IMG/VR virus record: IMGVR_UViG_3300032285_001673
Location: 1 to 32,256 of that record
DNA: 32,256 nucleotides
Strand: one strand, 5' to 3'
Origin: a virus
Within the stretch, counting starts at the first letter, position 1; each line of letters starts with the position of its first letter. This document shows, piece after piece, positions 20,342-27,825 of the stretch. The notes beneath the pieces are model-generated. The model was given only the letters and a program-made list of their open reading frames with translations. It searched no databases and was not told where the DNA came from. Made by a program: the position numbers and the translations under genes.

Positions 20342-21643
20342 TTACATGGCTGAAATGATAAATGCAAGCAATTCTTCATACCTGATACCGCGCAATGTTT
20401 TTTGCACACCGCCTTCGACGGAATCGGGGTAAGTTTTTCTCACATTGACCATTCGTGTTTTTTTAATTTCCTGGCCGGTGGTAGCGTCAAATTCACCATC
20501 AAAGTAAATTTGTTCTTCGTCTTCCATGCGTTCCCACCAGGTATCGCTGCAAAACAATCCGTATTCGCTGGCGTTCAATCCATGCGCCTGGAATGTTTGT
20601 TCAATCTCTTGGGCAATCACGCCAAAGTGAATGCGGGCGCCATCACCTTTTTTCTGAACCGCCTCATTAAATTTGAATGCCTTAACTTTGGATTTGAGTT
20701 CCAAAGCAACGGTTTTTTCGATGTTTGACAAGTCCCGAATTTGCTGTTTTTCATTGGCGTCCGACGTATTAATCGTGCCGTTTCCGGCATAAACAGTTGA
20801 CCAACGATTTGATGCTTTACCCAATGTTCTTGCATTGTCAGCACTAGGATAAAAACCTGAAGTTGACATTTGGTATTGAAGCGTTCCGCTGCTAATATAA
20901 AAATCAACAGAGGAATCTTCATTGCATCGGATCATTTCGCTGCCATAAGCCGTCAACGACAAAGAACCGCCGCCTGGACAATAAATTCTACCGCTGGCTG
21001 AGTTTACTGAATTGTTAAAATAGTGAATTGCGCCTGAAGCGTTGGCCATATAACTATTCGCAACAACTGTTGTTCCAGTAATTGCTGCTGCAGTTGTTTG
21101 GCCAACGGTCACGCCGTTGATGGCGCTTGACCAGGTAGGGGCGCTGCTTCCGGCCGATTGCAATAATTGACCGGATGTTCCGGCAGCGGTGTAAGCATGG
21201 GCCGTTCCTGTTCCATAACCAACGCCACCTGATGTTGGCGTGTCTGTGCTGTTTGTGCCGCCGTTGGCGATTGGCAATGTGCCGCTGACGTGCGTGGTCA
21301 AACCCACTTTGCCCCAGGACGGCGCGACGTTAATTCCTCCTGAAATGAGAGCGTTGCCTGTTGCCACGTCGGCCAACTTGGCCAGCGTGCTGGTGGTATC
21401 GGCATATAACAAGTCGCCCACTGCGTAACTGGTAATTCCCGTGCCGCCAGCGTTTGCCGGCCGCACTTTCCAGCCAATCACCTGGATAGCGTTTGCGTTG
21501 TCTTTGTAAAACAGCTTGCCGTCGGTGATGTTGATGGCAAGTTCAGATCCTAGAGTGCTGTTGGTCAAGTTGCCAACAGCGGGCGCATTGCTTGCGGTGC
21601 TGCTACTGTATAACAGAATTGGGGTAAAGCCAGTCTGTGCCAT
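20342..21643 (-). CDS. Fibre protein with self-cleaving S74 chaperone domain
   Basis: A 433-residue protein. Residues 1-200 are Gly/Ser/Thr-rich beta repeats with GGTGITSYAVGDLLYAD and GGTNSTDTPTSGGVGYGTG. From S294 the intramolecular chaperone (peptidase S74) begins: SDANEKQQI with S294 as the nucleophile and K299 as its likely partner, followed by VKAFKFNEA and HFGVIAQEIEQ. These C-terminal domains guide folding of the trimeric fibre and then cut themselves off before residue 294. The final 90 residues complete the domain. The gene lies between the tailspike and the DUF7936-like gene. Role: host attachment fibre. Confident in the domain. Confidence 0.85.
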   Translation of the reverse strand: MAQTGFTPILLYSSSTASNAPAVGNLTNSTLGSELAINITDGKLFYKDNANAIQVIGWKVRPANAGGTGITSYAVGDLLYADTTSTLAKLADVATGNALISGGINVAPSWGKVGLTTHVSGTLPIANGGTNSTDTPTSGGVGYGTGTAHAYTAAGTSGQLLQSAGSSAPTWSSAINGVTVGQTTAAAITGTTVVANSYMANASGAIHYFNNSVNSASGRIYCPGGGSLSLTAYGSEMIRCNEDSSVDFYISSGTLQYQMSTSGFYPSADNARTLGKASNRWSTVYAGNGTINTSDANEKQQIRDLSNIEKTVALELKSKVKAFKFNEAVQKKGDGARIHFGVIAQEIEQTFQAHGLNASEYGLFCSDTWWERMEDEEQIYFDGEFDATTGQEIKKTRMVNVRKTYPDSVEGGVQKTLRGIRYEELLAFIISAM

Positions 21644-21646
21644 GTC

Positions 21647-22006
21647 TTAAATCTCCGGCGTAAACACCTGGGGCAGCCAGGGCATGACAACCTTGTTATT
21701 AGCACGCTCGGTCAGCGCCTGCAGCTGCTCCTCGAGGCGCCCCGTAATTTTGTGCGTTGAATCAATTCGCGTCGTGCCGTCCGGCAGCAAATAATTTGTC
21801 GGCTCGGACGCCTCGGCATCGATCCAGCTGATGACATTTTCCTCGGTTACGTCCACAAACGGAATAATCAGCACTGGTTCCTTGAAATGCCACCAACCTT
21901 CCGTCGAAACCTCGGTTTTGTCGGTTTTGACCGTTACCAGGTATTTCGCCTGGGTAATCAAACCATTGGTTGCTTCAATGTCCAGAATTCGCCACGCAAA
22001 ATTCAT
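21647..22006 (-). CDS. DUF7936-like fibre-associated protein
   Basis: A 119-residue protein between two fibre genes. It reads MNFAWRILDIEATNGLITQAKYLVT, then STEGWWHFKEPVLIIPFVDVTEENVISWID and finishes with KITGRLEEQLQAL. The pattern matches my memory of DUF7936, small proteins next to tail fibre genes in many environmental phages. It has no membrane segment. Possible roles are fibre assembly or a tip component; none is proved. Its ATG shares a base with the last codon of the 870-residue gene, so the two are translationally linked. Confidence 0.7.
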   Translation of the reverse strand: MNFAWRILDIEATNGLITQAKYLVTVKTDKTEVSTEGWWHFKEPVLIIPFVDVTEENVISWIDAEASEPTNYLLPDGTTRIDSTHKITGRLEEQLQALTERANNKVVMPWLPQVFTPEI

Positions 22007-24618
22007 CAGAAATTACCTCCACCTGTTCCACCTGTGACGGTCAGAACGCCGGTCGATGGGTTGAATTTGAGTTTAGTGCTGCTGACCTTAGCCGGCAAAT
22101 TGCCCGTGTTGGCCGTTACCCAAGTCGGATACATCTCTGCCGCAGTTGCAACGTCTTCAGTAATTGCTATGTTGGTAGCATTTGCGGCCGTGCCCGTGGT
22201 GTTTTGATTTAACGTTGGAAAATCCGCCGCAACTGCAATCGACAAAACGCCAGTCGTAGTCGTGTTTTTTACAATTCCCGTACCCAACGCGCCAAGGAAT
22301 TGAGCGCCTGACAACCCTGCGTCGGTTGTACCTTGAACAATAAATTTATTGCTAAACGCAACGTTTGCGCTGCCGTCGACGCTGTTGCCCGCCAATGTCC
22401 TGGCGGTCGTCCACTTGCCTGCACTGGTTGCCGTGGCTGCGTTGCCACCGATCGAAAGGCTCGAGGCCGTGCCTGTAAGGCTCGTTCCTGCCCCACTGAA
22501 TACCGTGGCAGATAACGTGCCGGTGCTTGGCACAAACGACAATTTTGTCGACGAAACCGTAACCGGATTATTGCCACTCGAGTTGGCCAGGATTGTGGGA
22601 TACCACGTTGCAGTTGACGACGTGTTATCGGTGGTTGCCACATTCGTGGCATTGGTCGCCGTGGTCGCCGTCGTGGCGCTGCCGGCGCTGCCGTCAATGT
22701 TGACGCCGGTCAGCGACTGACTCGCGCTCGAGCGGTTCAGCGCGATCGCCGTGGTGCCGATGTAAACCGTCGAGTTGCCCAAAACGCCCGAGGGAATCGT
22801 GCCGGACAGCTGGCCCGCAGGCAGGCTCGTCAGGTTTGCGCCCGATCCACTAAACCCGGTCGCGGTCAGTATCCCGGTCGACGGGTTAAATTGATACTTG
22901 GTCGATGCAACGTAGTTGGTTGTTAGGTTGCCCGTCGTTTGATTGGCAAATAGCGGGTACCTGGTTGCGTTGGTCGTCGTGTCGTCTGTGACCGTAGCGT
23001 AAGCAACTGGCGTTACCCAGGACGGCGCGCTCGTGCCGTTTGACTGCAGCACCTTGCCCGAATCGCCAGCGCTGGACGCGAGAAATGCCGTTGTGCCTGA
23101 TGCCGATTGGTACGGAATGCTCGCGGCCGCGCCGCCTGCCAGGTTGGTCGCAGTGCCGGTAATATTGATTGCCGCCGTGCCAGTCAAGTTTGTAACAACG
23201 CCGCTTGATGGCGTTCCCAAAGCCCCGCCATTGACCACAAAAGCGCCCGCGCTGCCCGTATTCACGCCCAAGGCTGTTACCACCCCGGTGCCGGTTGTAA
23301 TCGTGCTAGGCGCCGCGCCAGCCCCGCCGCCAACCATCAAAGCATTGGCCGCCAAAACCGCTGACGATGCCCAGGTCGTGGCGCTCGAAAAATAAGGAAT
23401 GCCGCCGCTTGTCCCCGCGATCGTCAGCGCTAACGTTCCCGACGATGTAATTGGAGAACCACCAACCGAAATGATGCCGCCGGTGAATGTTTGAGAAACC
23501 GATGTAACGGTTCCCACCGTGGGCGTTGCCCAGGAAGGAACGCCAGCTGCCAAAGTAAGAACCTGGCCATTTGATCCAGGCGCCAAAAATGTCGTGGTAT
23601 CGGCTGCGCTTTGGTAAGGAACCGAACCCGTCGCGCCATTAGCCAAGTTGGTGGCTTTTGTGGCCGTGCCAGCGTTGCCCGTTATCGATCCCGAAATCGG
23701 ATTCGTAACCGTTAAATTGGCCAGCGTTCCCAGGCCAGTAATCCCACCATACGAACCGGACAACCTGGCGCTGTCGATTGTGCCGCTGGTGATTTGCGTT
23801 GCGCCAATCGCAATGCTGACGTTGGCCGCAGCGGTCAGCTGGCCTTGAGCGTTGACGGTAAACGTTGCAACCTGCGATCCAGAACCGTAGGACGTTGCGG
23901 TTACCGTCGTGTTTGTGATGCTAAACGAGTTGCCCGTCAGCGTTAATCCGGTGCCTGCGGTGTATGTTCCGACGCCGCTAAACTGCGACCAAGGCATATT
24001 GGTAACCCCGATCGTGCCGACTCGAGCAGCAGTCGTCACCCAGCCGGTCGAGGCCAGCGTTGCGCCGTCTTCGATGAACGTAAACGCGCCTGGCACCTCG
24101 GACCAAACATTCATGTCGCTGCTGCGGCTCCAGCTGCTGCCGCTGGCAACGTAAATGCCGTTTTGTGCCTGGTTGGTCTGCGATTTGACCAGGATGCGAT
24201 CGCCGGCGGTGAGCGTTGACGTCCAGTCGCCGTTCGTCTGCACCGCCAGGCCAGATAACGTGATGTTGCCCGTCGTCGCATAAACGCAAGACGCCTTGAC
24301 GTCCAGCCCCTGAGCGACCGAATCGACGTAGGCTTTGTTGGCAATGTCCGTGTTTGCCGTCGGGCTTGTGGCCACCTGGCCGGTGGTTGCGTAAATGTTG
24401 GTGAAGTTGCCCGCAGCCGGTACGGTGCCGCCGATCACCGACGAATTGATCGTGCTGTTGGTGATCGTTACCCCATCGAGATTGGGGTTGGTCGGTGGCA
24501 AAAACGGCGTGCCGGCCGGTCCAATAAAGGTAATCAGCCCAAAAGTTGGCTCCGGCTCAAAGATCCCTTGAACCGGAACGATGTTCGTCGTTTGAGTAAC
24601 AGCGGTGCTGTTGGACAC
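22006..24618 (-). CDS. Large repetitive tail fibre-like protein
   Basis: An 870-residue protein dominated by Thr, Ser, Ala, Gly, Asn and Val in repeated beta motifs: GTATNATN, SGAGTSLTG, NPSTGILTATGFSGSG, NLAGGAAASIPYQSASGTT. Several units recur two or more times, for example a NPSTG...VTGTATN-type module, and VSSTKLSFVPSTGTL and VSSTKLKFNPSTGVL. Residues 47-75 hold the ITNSTINSSVIGGTVPAAGNFTN module seen in two other genes. The end is GGTGGGNF. Such proteins are trimeric phage fibres or capsid-surface fibres. The N-terminal 40 residues contain a Pro-rich LPPTNPNLDG stretch. Specific receptor and domain boundaries cannot be assigned by eye. Confidence 0.72.
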   Translation of the reverse strand: MSNSTAVTQTTNIVPVQGIFEPEPTFGLITFIGPAGTPFLPPTNPNLDGVTITNSTINSSVIGGTVPAAGNFTNIYATTGQVATSPTANTDIANKAYVDSVAQGLDVKASCVYATTGNITLSGLAVQTNGDWTSTLTAGDRILVKSQTNQAQNGIYVASGSSWSRSSDMNVWSEVPGAFTFIEDGATLASTGWVTTAARVGTIGVTNMPWSQFSGVGTYTAGTGLTLTGNSFSITNTTVTATSYGSGSQVATFTVNAQGQLTAAANVSIAIGATQITSGTIDSARLSGSYGGITGLGTLANLTVTNPISGSITGNAGTATKATNLANGATGSVPYQSAADTTTFLAPGSNGQVLTLAAGVPSWATPTVGTVTSVSQTFTGGIISVGGSPITSSGTLALTIAGTSGGIPYFSSATTWASSAVLAANALMVGGGAGAAPSTITTGTGVVTALGVNTGSAGAFVVNGGALGTPSSGVVTNLTGTAAINITGTATNLAGGAAASIPYQSASGTTAFLASSAGDSGKVLQSNGTSAPSWVTPVAYATVTDDTTTNATRYPLFANQTTGNLTTNYVASTKYQFNPSTGILTATGFSGSGANLTSLPAGQLSGTIPSGVLGNSTVYIGTTAIALNRSSASQSLTGVNIDGSAGSATTATTATNATNVATTDNTSSTATWYPTILANSSGNNPVTVSSTKLSFVPSTGTLSATVFSGAGTSLTGTASSLSIGGNAATATSAGKWTTARTLAGNSVDGSANVAFSNKFIVQGTTDAGLSGAQFLGALGTGIVKNTTTTGVLSIAVAADFPTLNQNTTGTAANATNIAITEDVATAAEMYPTWVTANTGNLPAKVSSTKLKFNPSTGVLTVTGGTGGGNF

Positions 24619-24626
24619 GTCGTCCC

Positions 24627-24968
24627 CTAGTCAGCTTGAACCGGCGTAATGTAAAGCGTGTTTGTGCCGCTGCTGATCGCCTTGAGATAAAACGGTCCTT
24701 TCGGGGCCGCAATCACTAACGGATAATTCATTGCGCCAGGCAAAACAAACGCCCCTGAATTTCCTGTACTAGCGATCGTTGGAGTGATCAGATTGGCCGA
24801 TGCTGGCGCCATCGTCACGGCCGCTTTGTCGGTCCCGGTGTTGAGCAAACAAACGTAATTTGTCTGATCGTTCGTTGTTGGCGTGATCAGCAGCGCCGAC
24901 GATGCTGAGGTGGTCAGATCGAGGGCATAGGTTGGCCCGCTTGGTCTGATTGCTTCAAGGTTGACCAT
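24627..24968 (-). CDS. Small beta-rich structural protein
   Basis: A 113-residue protein with an AAAGGAG ribosome-binding site 4 nt before its ATG. The sequence is Ala/Thr/Ser-rich with alternating hydrophobic residues (ALDLTTSASSALLITPTTND, KAAVTMAPASANLITPTI, SSGTNTLYITPV), typical of a small beta-sandwich virion protein. It lies between the coat-proximal gene and the long fibre, after a terminator and a TATAAT element. Likely a decoration or attachment protein; no family recognised. Confidence 0.6.
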   Translation of the reverse strand: MVNLEAIRPSGPTYALDLTTSASSALLITPTTNDQTNYVCLLNTGTDKAAVTMAPASANLITPTIASTGNSGAFVLPGAMNYPLVIAAPKGPFYLKAISSGTNTLYITPVQAD

Positions 24969-24990
24969 GATGCTCCTTTACGTTTTGCGA

Positions 24991-24996
24991 ATTATA
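24991..24996 (-). promoter_or_regulatory. Possible -10 element (TATAAT) before the adhesin cassette
   Basis: On the minus strand an exact TATAAT is followed by a start position near 24984 and the AAAGGAG ribosome-binding site of the next gene. No good -35 (TTGACA-like) lies 16-18 bp upstream, where the terminator stem sits. The position just after a terminator fits a promoter restarting transcription of the receptor-binding genes. Confidence 0.35.
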
Positions 24997-25009
24997 GGTT
25001 CCAAATGCG

Positions 25010-25041
25010 AAAAAGGGCAGCCCTTGTGAGGCCGCCCCTTT
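25010..25041 (-). terminator. Hairpin terminator after the capsid genes
   Basis: On the minus strand AAAGGG-G-CGGCC (25041-25030) pairs with GGCTGCCCTTT (25022-25012) over 11 pairs with one bulged G, a 7-nt loop, then a run of Ts ending at 25010. A second perfect 7-bp stem (TTCCTGC/GCAGGAA) lies at 25052-25070 around the preceding stop codon. It would set capsid genes apart from the fibre genes; partial read-through is likely. Confidence 0.65.
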
Positions 25042-25060
25042 CCTTTCCGATCTTTCCTGC

Positions 25061-25483
25061 TTAGGGCAGGAAGGTCAGATCGTAGCCGTAAATAAACACG
25101 TCTGCGGTAGCAGCTGCGCCCTGCGCCGTGGTGCAACGAATGTACAACGGCGTGCCGCTGATCGCATCCGTGCTGGTGGCAGCAGTCACAACAACCTTGC
25201 TTGTCGCACTGTTGCCAGTCAAAGCATAGGCCGACTTGACGGCTGTGCCAGTCGCGCCAGGGCCGGTGTAAACGGCCAGCTGCGCGGTGGTAAGGTTGAT
25301 CGAAGCGTTAGCCACGATGATGCTCTGAACGCTAACGCTACCTGCGACCAGGATGTTCGCAACGGTATCGGCAACGCTGTTGAGGTTCACCCCCTGGGCC
25401 GACGCAATCAGGCGCAGTGCCTGGTTGGTCGCCAGATTAGTTGGGTGCGTGGTGGTAGTCGAGGCTGGTCCGGGATTCGCCAT
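25061..25483 (-). CDS. Small capsid-adjacent beta protein
   Basis: A 140-residue protein directly behind the coat gene. It begins MANPGPASTTTTHPTNLATNQ, then helical ALRLIASAQGVNLNSVADTVANILV, and continues with beta-like SVQSIIVANASINLTTAQLAVYTGPG and VVVTAATSTDAI. It has neither Cys motif nor enzyme motif. Genes right after the coat protein in phages often encode decoration or head-stabilising proteins, so this is a reasonable guess. It ends just before the terminator hairpins. No family recognised. Confidence 0.6.
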   Translation of the reverse strand: MANPGPASTTTTHPTNLATNQALRLIASAQGVNLNSVADTVANILVAGSVSVQSIIVANASINLTTAQLAVYTGPGATGTAVKSAYALTGNSATSKVVVTAATSTDAISGTPLYIRCTTAQGAAATADVFIYGYDLTFLP

Positions 25484-25508
25484 GATTTAGATCCTTTCGG
25501 TTTAATGG

Positions 25509-26753
25509 TTAGGCTGCAACGCGGCAGGACAACTCTGAATAGAGCGGCGCCCATCCGTACAGAACATCCAAGCGGGTCGGGATAGAATCGTTATTGATTG
25601 TATATTGACGGACCACTCGAATCGACAGGCCCAGATCCTTGTCGCTTGCGCGGCCAGCAAAGTGGACCCCATCAGGCAACTCGAGATCAGCCGTTGCCAG
25701 CGTGAACGCATTGCGGTGCATGATGATGTTCTGCGGGCTAACGGTGCCGGTATTGTTGAACGGCGTCACGGCAGCGGTCGCGCTGGTGCTGGTCACGGTC
25801 ACGTTTTGAAATTGGCCGCCAGTGATGATCGCAGGCGACACAGTCACCAACGTGCCAGGCGTGGTCGCCACGGTCGTGGTCGCAGTAACCACGAAATTGC
25901 GAAGTTTGCCCGAACCGTAAGCGCTGCGGTTCTGCGGGTTGACGGCGTAAACGCCAGCAATCTGGATCACGTCGCCCTGGTTAAGAGTCAAACCAGACGA
26001 TGCCACGAGGGTAATCGTCGAGGTTTGCGCCCAGCCGGTGGCGATGCCGAACCCAGTTGCAGTCGTGTCGACCGTCAGGGTTTTGCCAGTGTAGGAACCA
26101 AAAGTCTGGTTCACAACGTTCTGATCCATGTACCAGTTCATCCCTGCGGAGTCGCGGCCCATCATGCCCTTGCGAAACTGGCTGCCGATCGCCTCAGCTG
26201 GAACAAACAGACCCTTAAGCGAATCAACGATCGTTGCACTGGTAAACGGCTCAATCACGCAAGAACGGCGACCGTCACGCGGTGCGCCCTCGGCATCGAG
26301 GTAAGCGCCAGCGGTCAGGTAAGTGATCAGACCAGTTGGAGGCACTCCGGCCGTTCCAACAATATTGGCGGTGTTGTTCTTGGCTAAAGTCAGACCGTCA
26401 AAGTCGATCTTATTTGCAATCGCGGCCACGGCCGGTTTGAGAATGCGGTCAGAAAATGCATCCAGGCTCAATGCCAGATCCTGGGTCGTAAACTGCGTGT
26501 CAACGTGAAATTGAGTCGACAACGTAACTGGCACGCTGGTTTCGTTGAAGTCTTCAACGTTCAGCGCAGGTCCGGTCGTACCAATGAAGCGGCCAGGACG
26601 GCGTACATTCAAAGTATTTCCGATTTTCGCACCCGTAACCGCGAATTGATCATCATATTCACGGGTGACTTCGTTGGTGAAGGTGAGTTCGTTTTCCAAG
26701 ACCATCAACGCCTCGTTGGTGATCTTGCTAATCGTGAGTAAATTATTGGCCAT
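25509..26753 (-). CDS. Major capsid protein, P22 coat type
   Basis: A 414-residue protein, close to P22 coat (430). It begins MANNLLTISKITNEALMVLENELTF and continues EYDDQFAVTGAKIGNTLNVRRPGRF, DFNETSVPVTLSTQFHVD and FTTQDLALSLDAFSDRIL, the N-terminal signature of P22 gp5-like coat proteins. Later it has an extra beta-rich region (residues 215-330: STITLVASSGL, IQIAGVYAVNPQNR, TPGTLVTVSPAII) in the position of the P22 insertion domain, and a C-terminal RVVRQYTINNDSIPTRLDVLYGWAPLYSEL. It makes the icosahedral shell with help of the scaffold encoded just upstream. Confident. Confidence 0.88.
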   Translation of the reverse strand: MANNLLTISKITNEALMVLENELTFTNEVTREYDDQFAVTGAKIGNTLNVRRPGRFIGTTGPALNVEDFNETSVPVTLSTQFHVDTQFTTQDLALSLDAFSDRILKPAVAAIANKIDFDGLTLAKNNTANIVGTAGVPPTGLITYLTAGAYLDAEGAPRDGRRSCVIEPFTSATIVDSLKGLFVPAEAIGSQFRKGMMGRDSAGMNWYMDQNVVNQTFGSYTGKTLTVDTTATGFGIATGWAQTSTITLVASSGLTLNQGDVIQIAGVYAVNPQNRSAYGSGKLRNFVVTATTTVATTPGTLVTVSPAIITGGQFQNVTVTSTSATAAVTPFNNTGTVSPQNIIMHRNAFTLATADLELPDGVHFAGRASDKDLGLSIRVVRQYTINNDSIPTRLDVLYGWAPLYSELSCRVAA

Positions 26754-26781
26754 TTTGGGTTCCTTTAGGAAAAATTAGGTT

Positions 26782-27741
26782 TCAGCGAATTTTCTTTGCT
26801 TGTCGAGCGGCTTTCCACTGCTGATAAGTCCCATGGAAATTGCCATCGCCGTCCAGGTTGTTATCTACAGTCGAAACAGCCCCACGAATGGGCGTAATCG
26901 GCGCTGGTGCTTTGCTTGATCTTGCCACAGTAGGTTTTTCATCCGGTTCGCTTGCCGCCGGCGCCTTGGCGCCTTTATCGAAGCGGGCTTCCAATCGCCC
27001 AATCTCTCGCAGCGCTGAAATGACGGTTTTTTTGCCCAATTCCTGGGCAAAATCAGGGTTTTCGGCCAAGTGATACAGGATTTGCGGTCCTACATCGCTA
27101 TCCATGATCGCATCGCGCACTGGGTCAGATACTGCCACTTCGCTCGATTGAATCATTTCGTCGAAATCCGGCATAGTTTTGCGTGCCTGGTCTACTCGCT
27201 TGGCCCAGCTCTGCTCGAACTGCTGCCGCGCTTCCTGGGCTTTACGCTCGCCTTCTGCACGGTCCCTTTCCATCAATTTCTTGTCAGCGGTATATTCGGC
27301 CAGCGCTTTCGCGTATTCGAACATATCGTTGAATTCCTCGGGCTTTGGCTCTGGCCCCAGGGCGTCCGGCTCGGCTTTTGCCGCCTTCGGCTGCGTCCTG
27401 GCTTCCAAATCCTTAAGCCTTGCTTCCAGGGCTTCCCTCGCTTCGCGTTCCTTGCGGGCTTCTTCCCGCGCGGCTTCCCGCTGCTTGGTTATCTCTGAAA
27501 ATCGGCGCTCGATCTTCGGGTTTGGTTTGCGTTCCTTCTGTTCTCCCTCTGTTGCGTCGCTCGATTCACTGTCGTGGTCGGTTTGATCGACGTCGACATC
27601 CGGCTCCGCTTGCGCCTGGTCAGGCTCTGCGGCCGCAGATTGCTTTGGCTCGTCTGCCAAACCCATTTTGCGAGCAGTAAATTCTGCGAGGTTTTGACTC
27701 GTCACTACATTAGCAGCAACGCGCTCTTGCACTTCTGACAT
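26782..27741 (-). CDS. Scaffolding protein
   Basis: A 319-residue acidic and charged protein with almost no hydrophobic core. Residues 30-75 are acidic and Pro-rich (AEPDQAQAEPDVDVDQTDHD), residues 78-130 form a strong Arg/Glu/Ala coiled coil (KQREAAREEARKEREAREAL), and the C-terminal part is basic (WKAARQAKKIR), matching the positive coat-binding tail of P22 gp8 (303 residues). Scaffold proteins guide coat assembly and leave before maturation. It sits between portal and coat as in P22. Confident in function from composition, size and position. Confidence 0.82.
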   Translation of the reverse strand: MSEVQERVAANVVTSQNLAEFTARKMGLADEPKQSAAAEPDQAQAEPDVDVDQTDHDSESSDATEGEQKERKPNPKIERRFSEITKQREAAREEARKEREAREALEARLKDLEARTQPKAAKAEPDALGPEPKPEEFNDMFEYAKALAEYTADKKLMERDRAEGERKAQEARQQFEQSWAKRVDQARKTMPDFDEMIQSSEVAVSDPVRDAIMDSDVGPQILYHLAENPDFAQELGKKTVISALREIGRLEARFDKGAKAPAASEPDEKPTVARSSKAPAPITPIRGAVSTVDNNLDGDGNFHGTYQQWKAARQAKKIR

Positions 27742-27762
27742 AGGATTACCCTACGAATAAAC

Positions 27763-27778
27763 CCAATGAACCCATTGG
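27763..27778. promoter_or_regulatory. 16-bp palindrome in the scaffold leader
   Basis: A perfect inverted repeat, CCAATG-AACC-CATTGG, between the putative promoter and the scaffold start. It has the same 6-4-6 design as the early operators but different arms, so it may bind another protein or form a small RNA hairpin. Function not shown. Confidence 0.45.
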
Positions 27779-27790
27779 TAGGCATTTCGC

Positions 27791-27819
27791 ATTGTCAATT
27801 TGCATTGCGTAATTGTCAA
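27791..27819 (-). promoter_or_regulatory. Possible promoter for scaffold and coat genes
   Basis: On the minus strand a perfect -35 TTGACA (27819-27814), a 17-bp spacer and GACAAT (27796-27791) as the -10, four of six consensus. The start would lie near 27784, in the 84-nt gap between portal and scaffold. A second TTGACA lies 21 bp downstream (27798-27793). An extra promoter here would raise scaffold and coat output. Confidence 0.5.
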
Positions 27820-27825
27820 CACGGT

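Noticed and set aside
25605-26387. A 260-codon open frame on the plus strand within the coat gene
   Set aside because: Antisense to the major capsid gene; the Arg/His-rich product is typical of a shadow frame.
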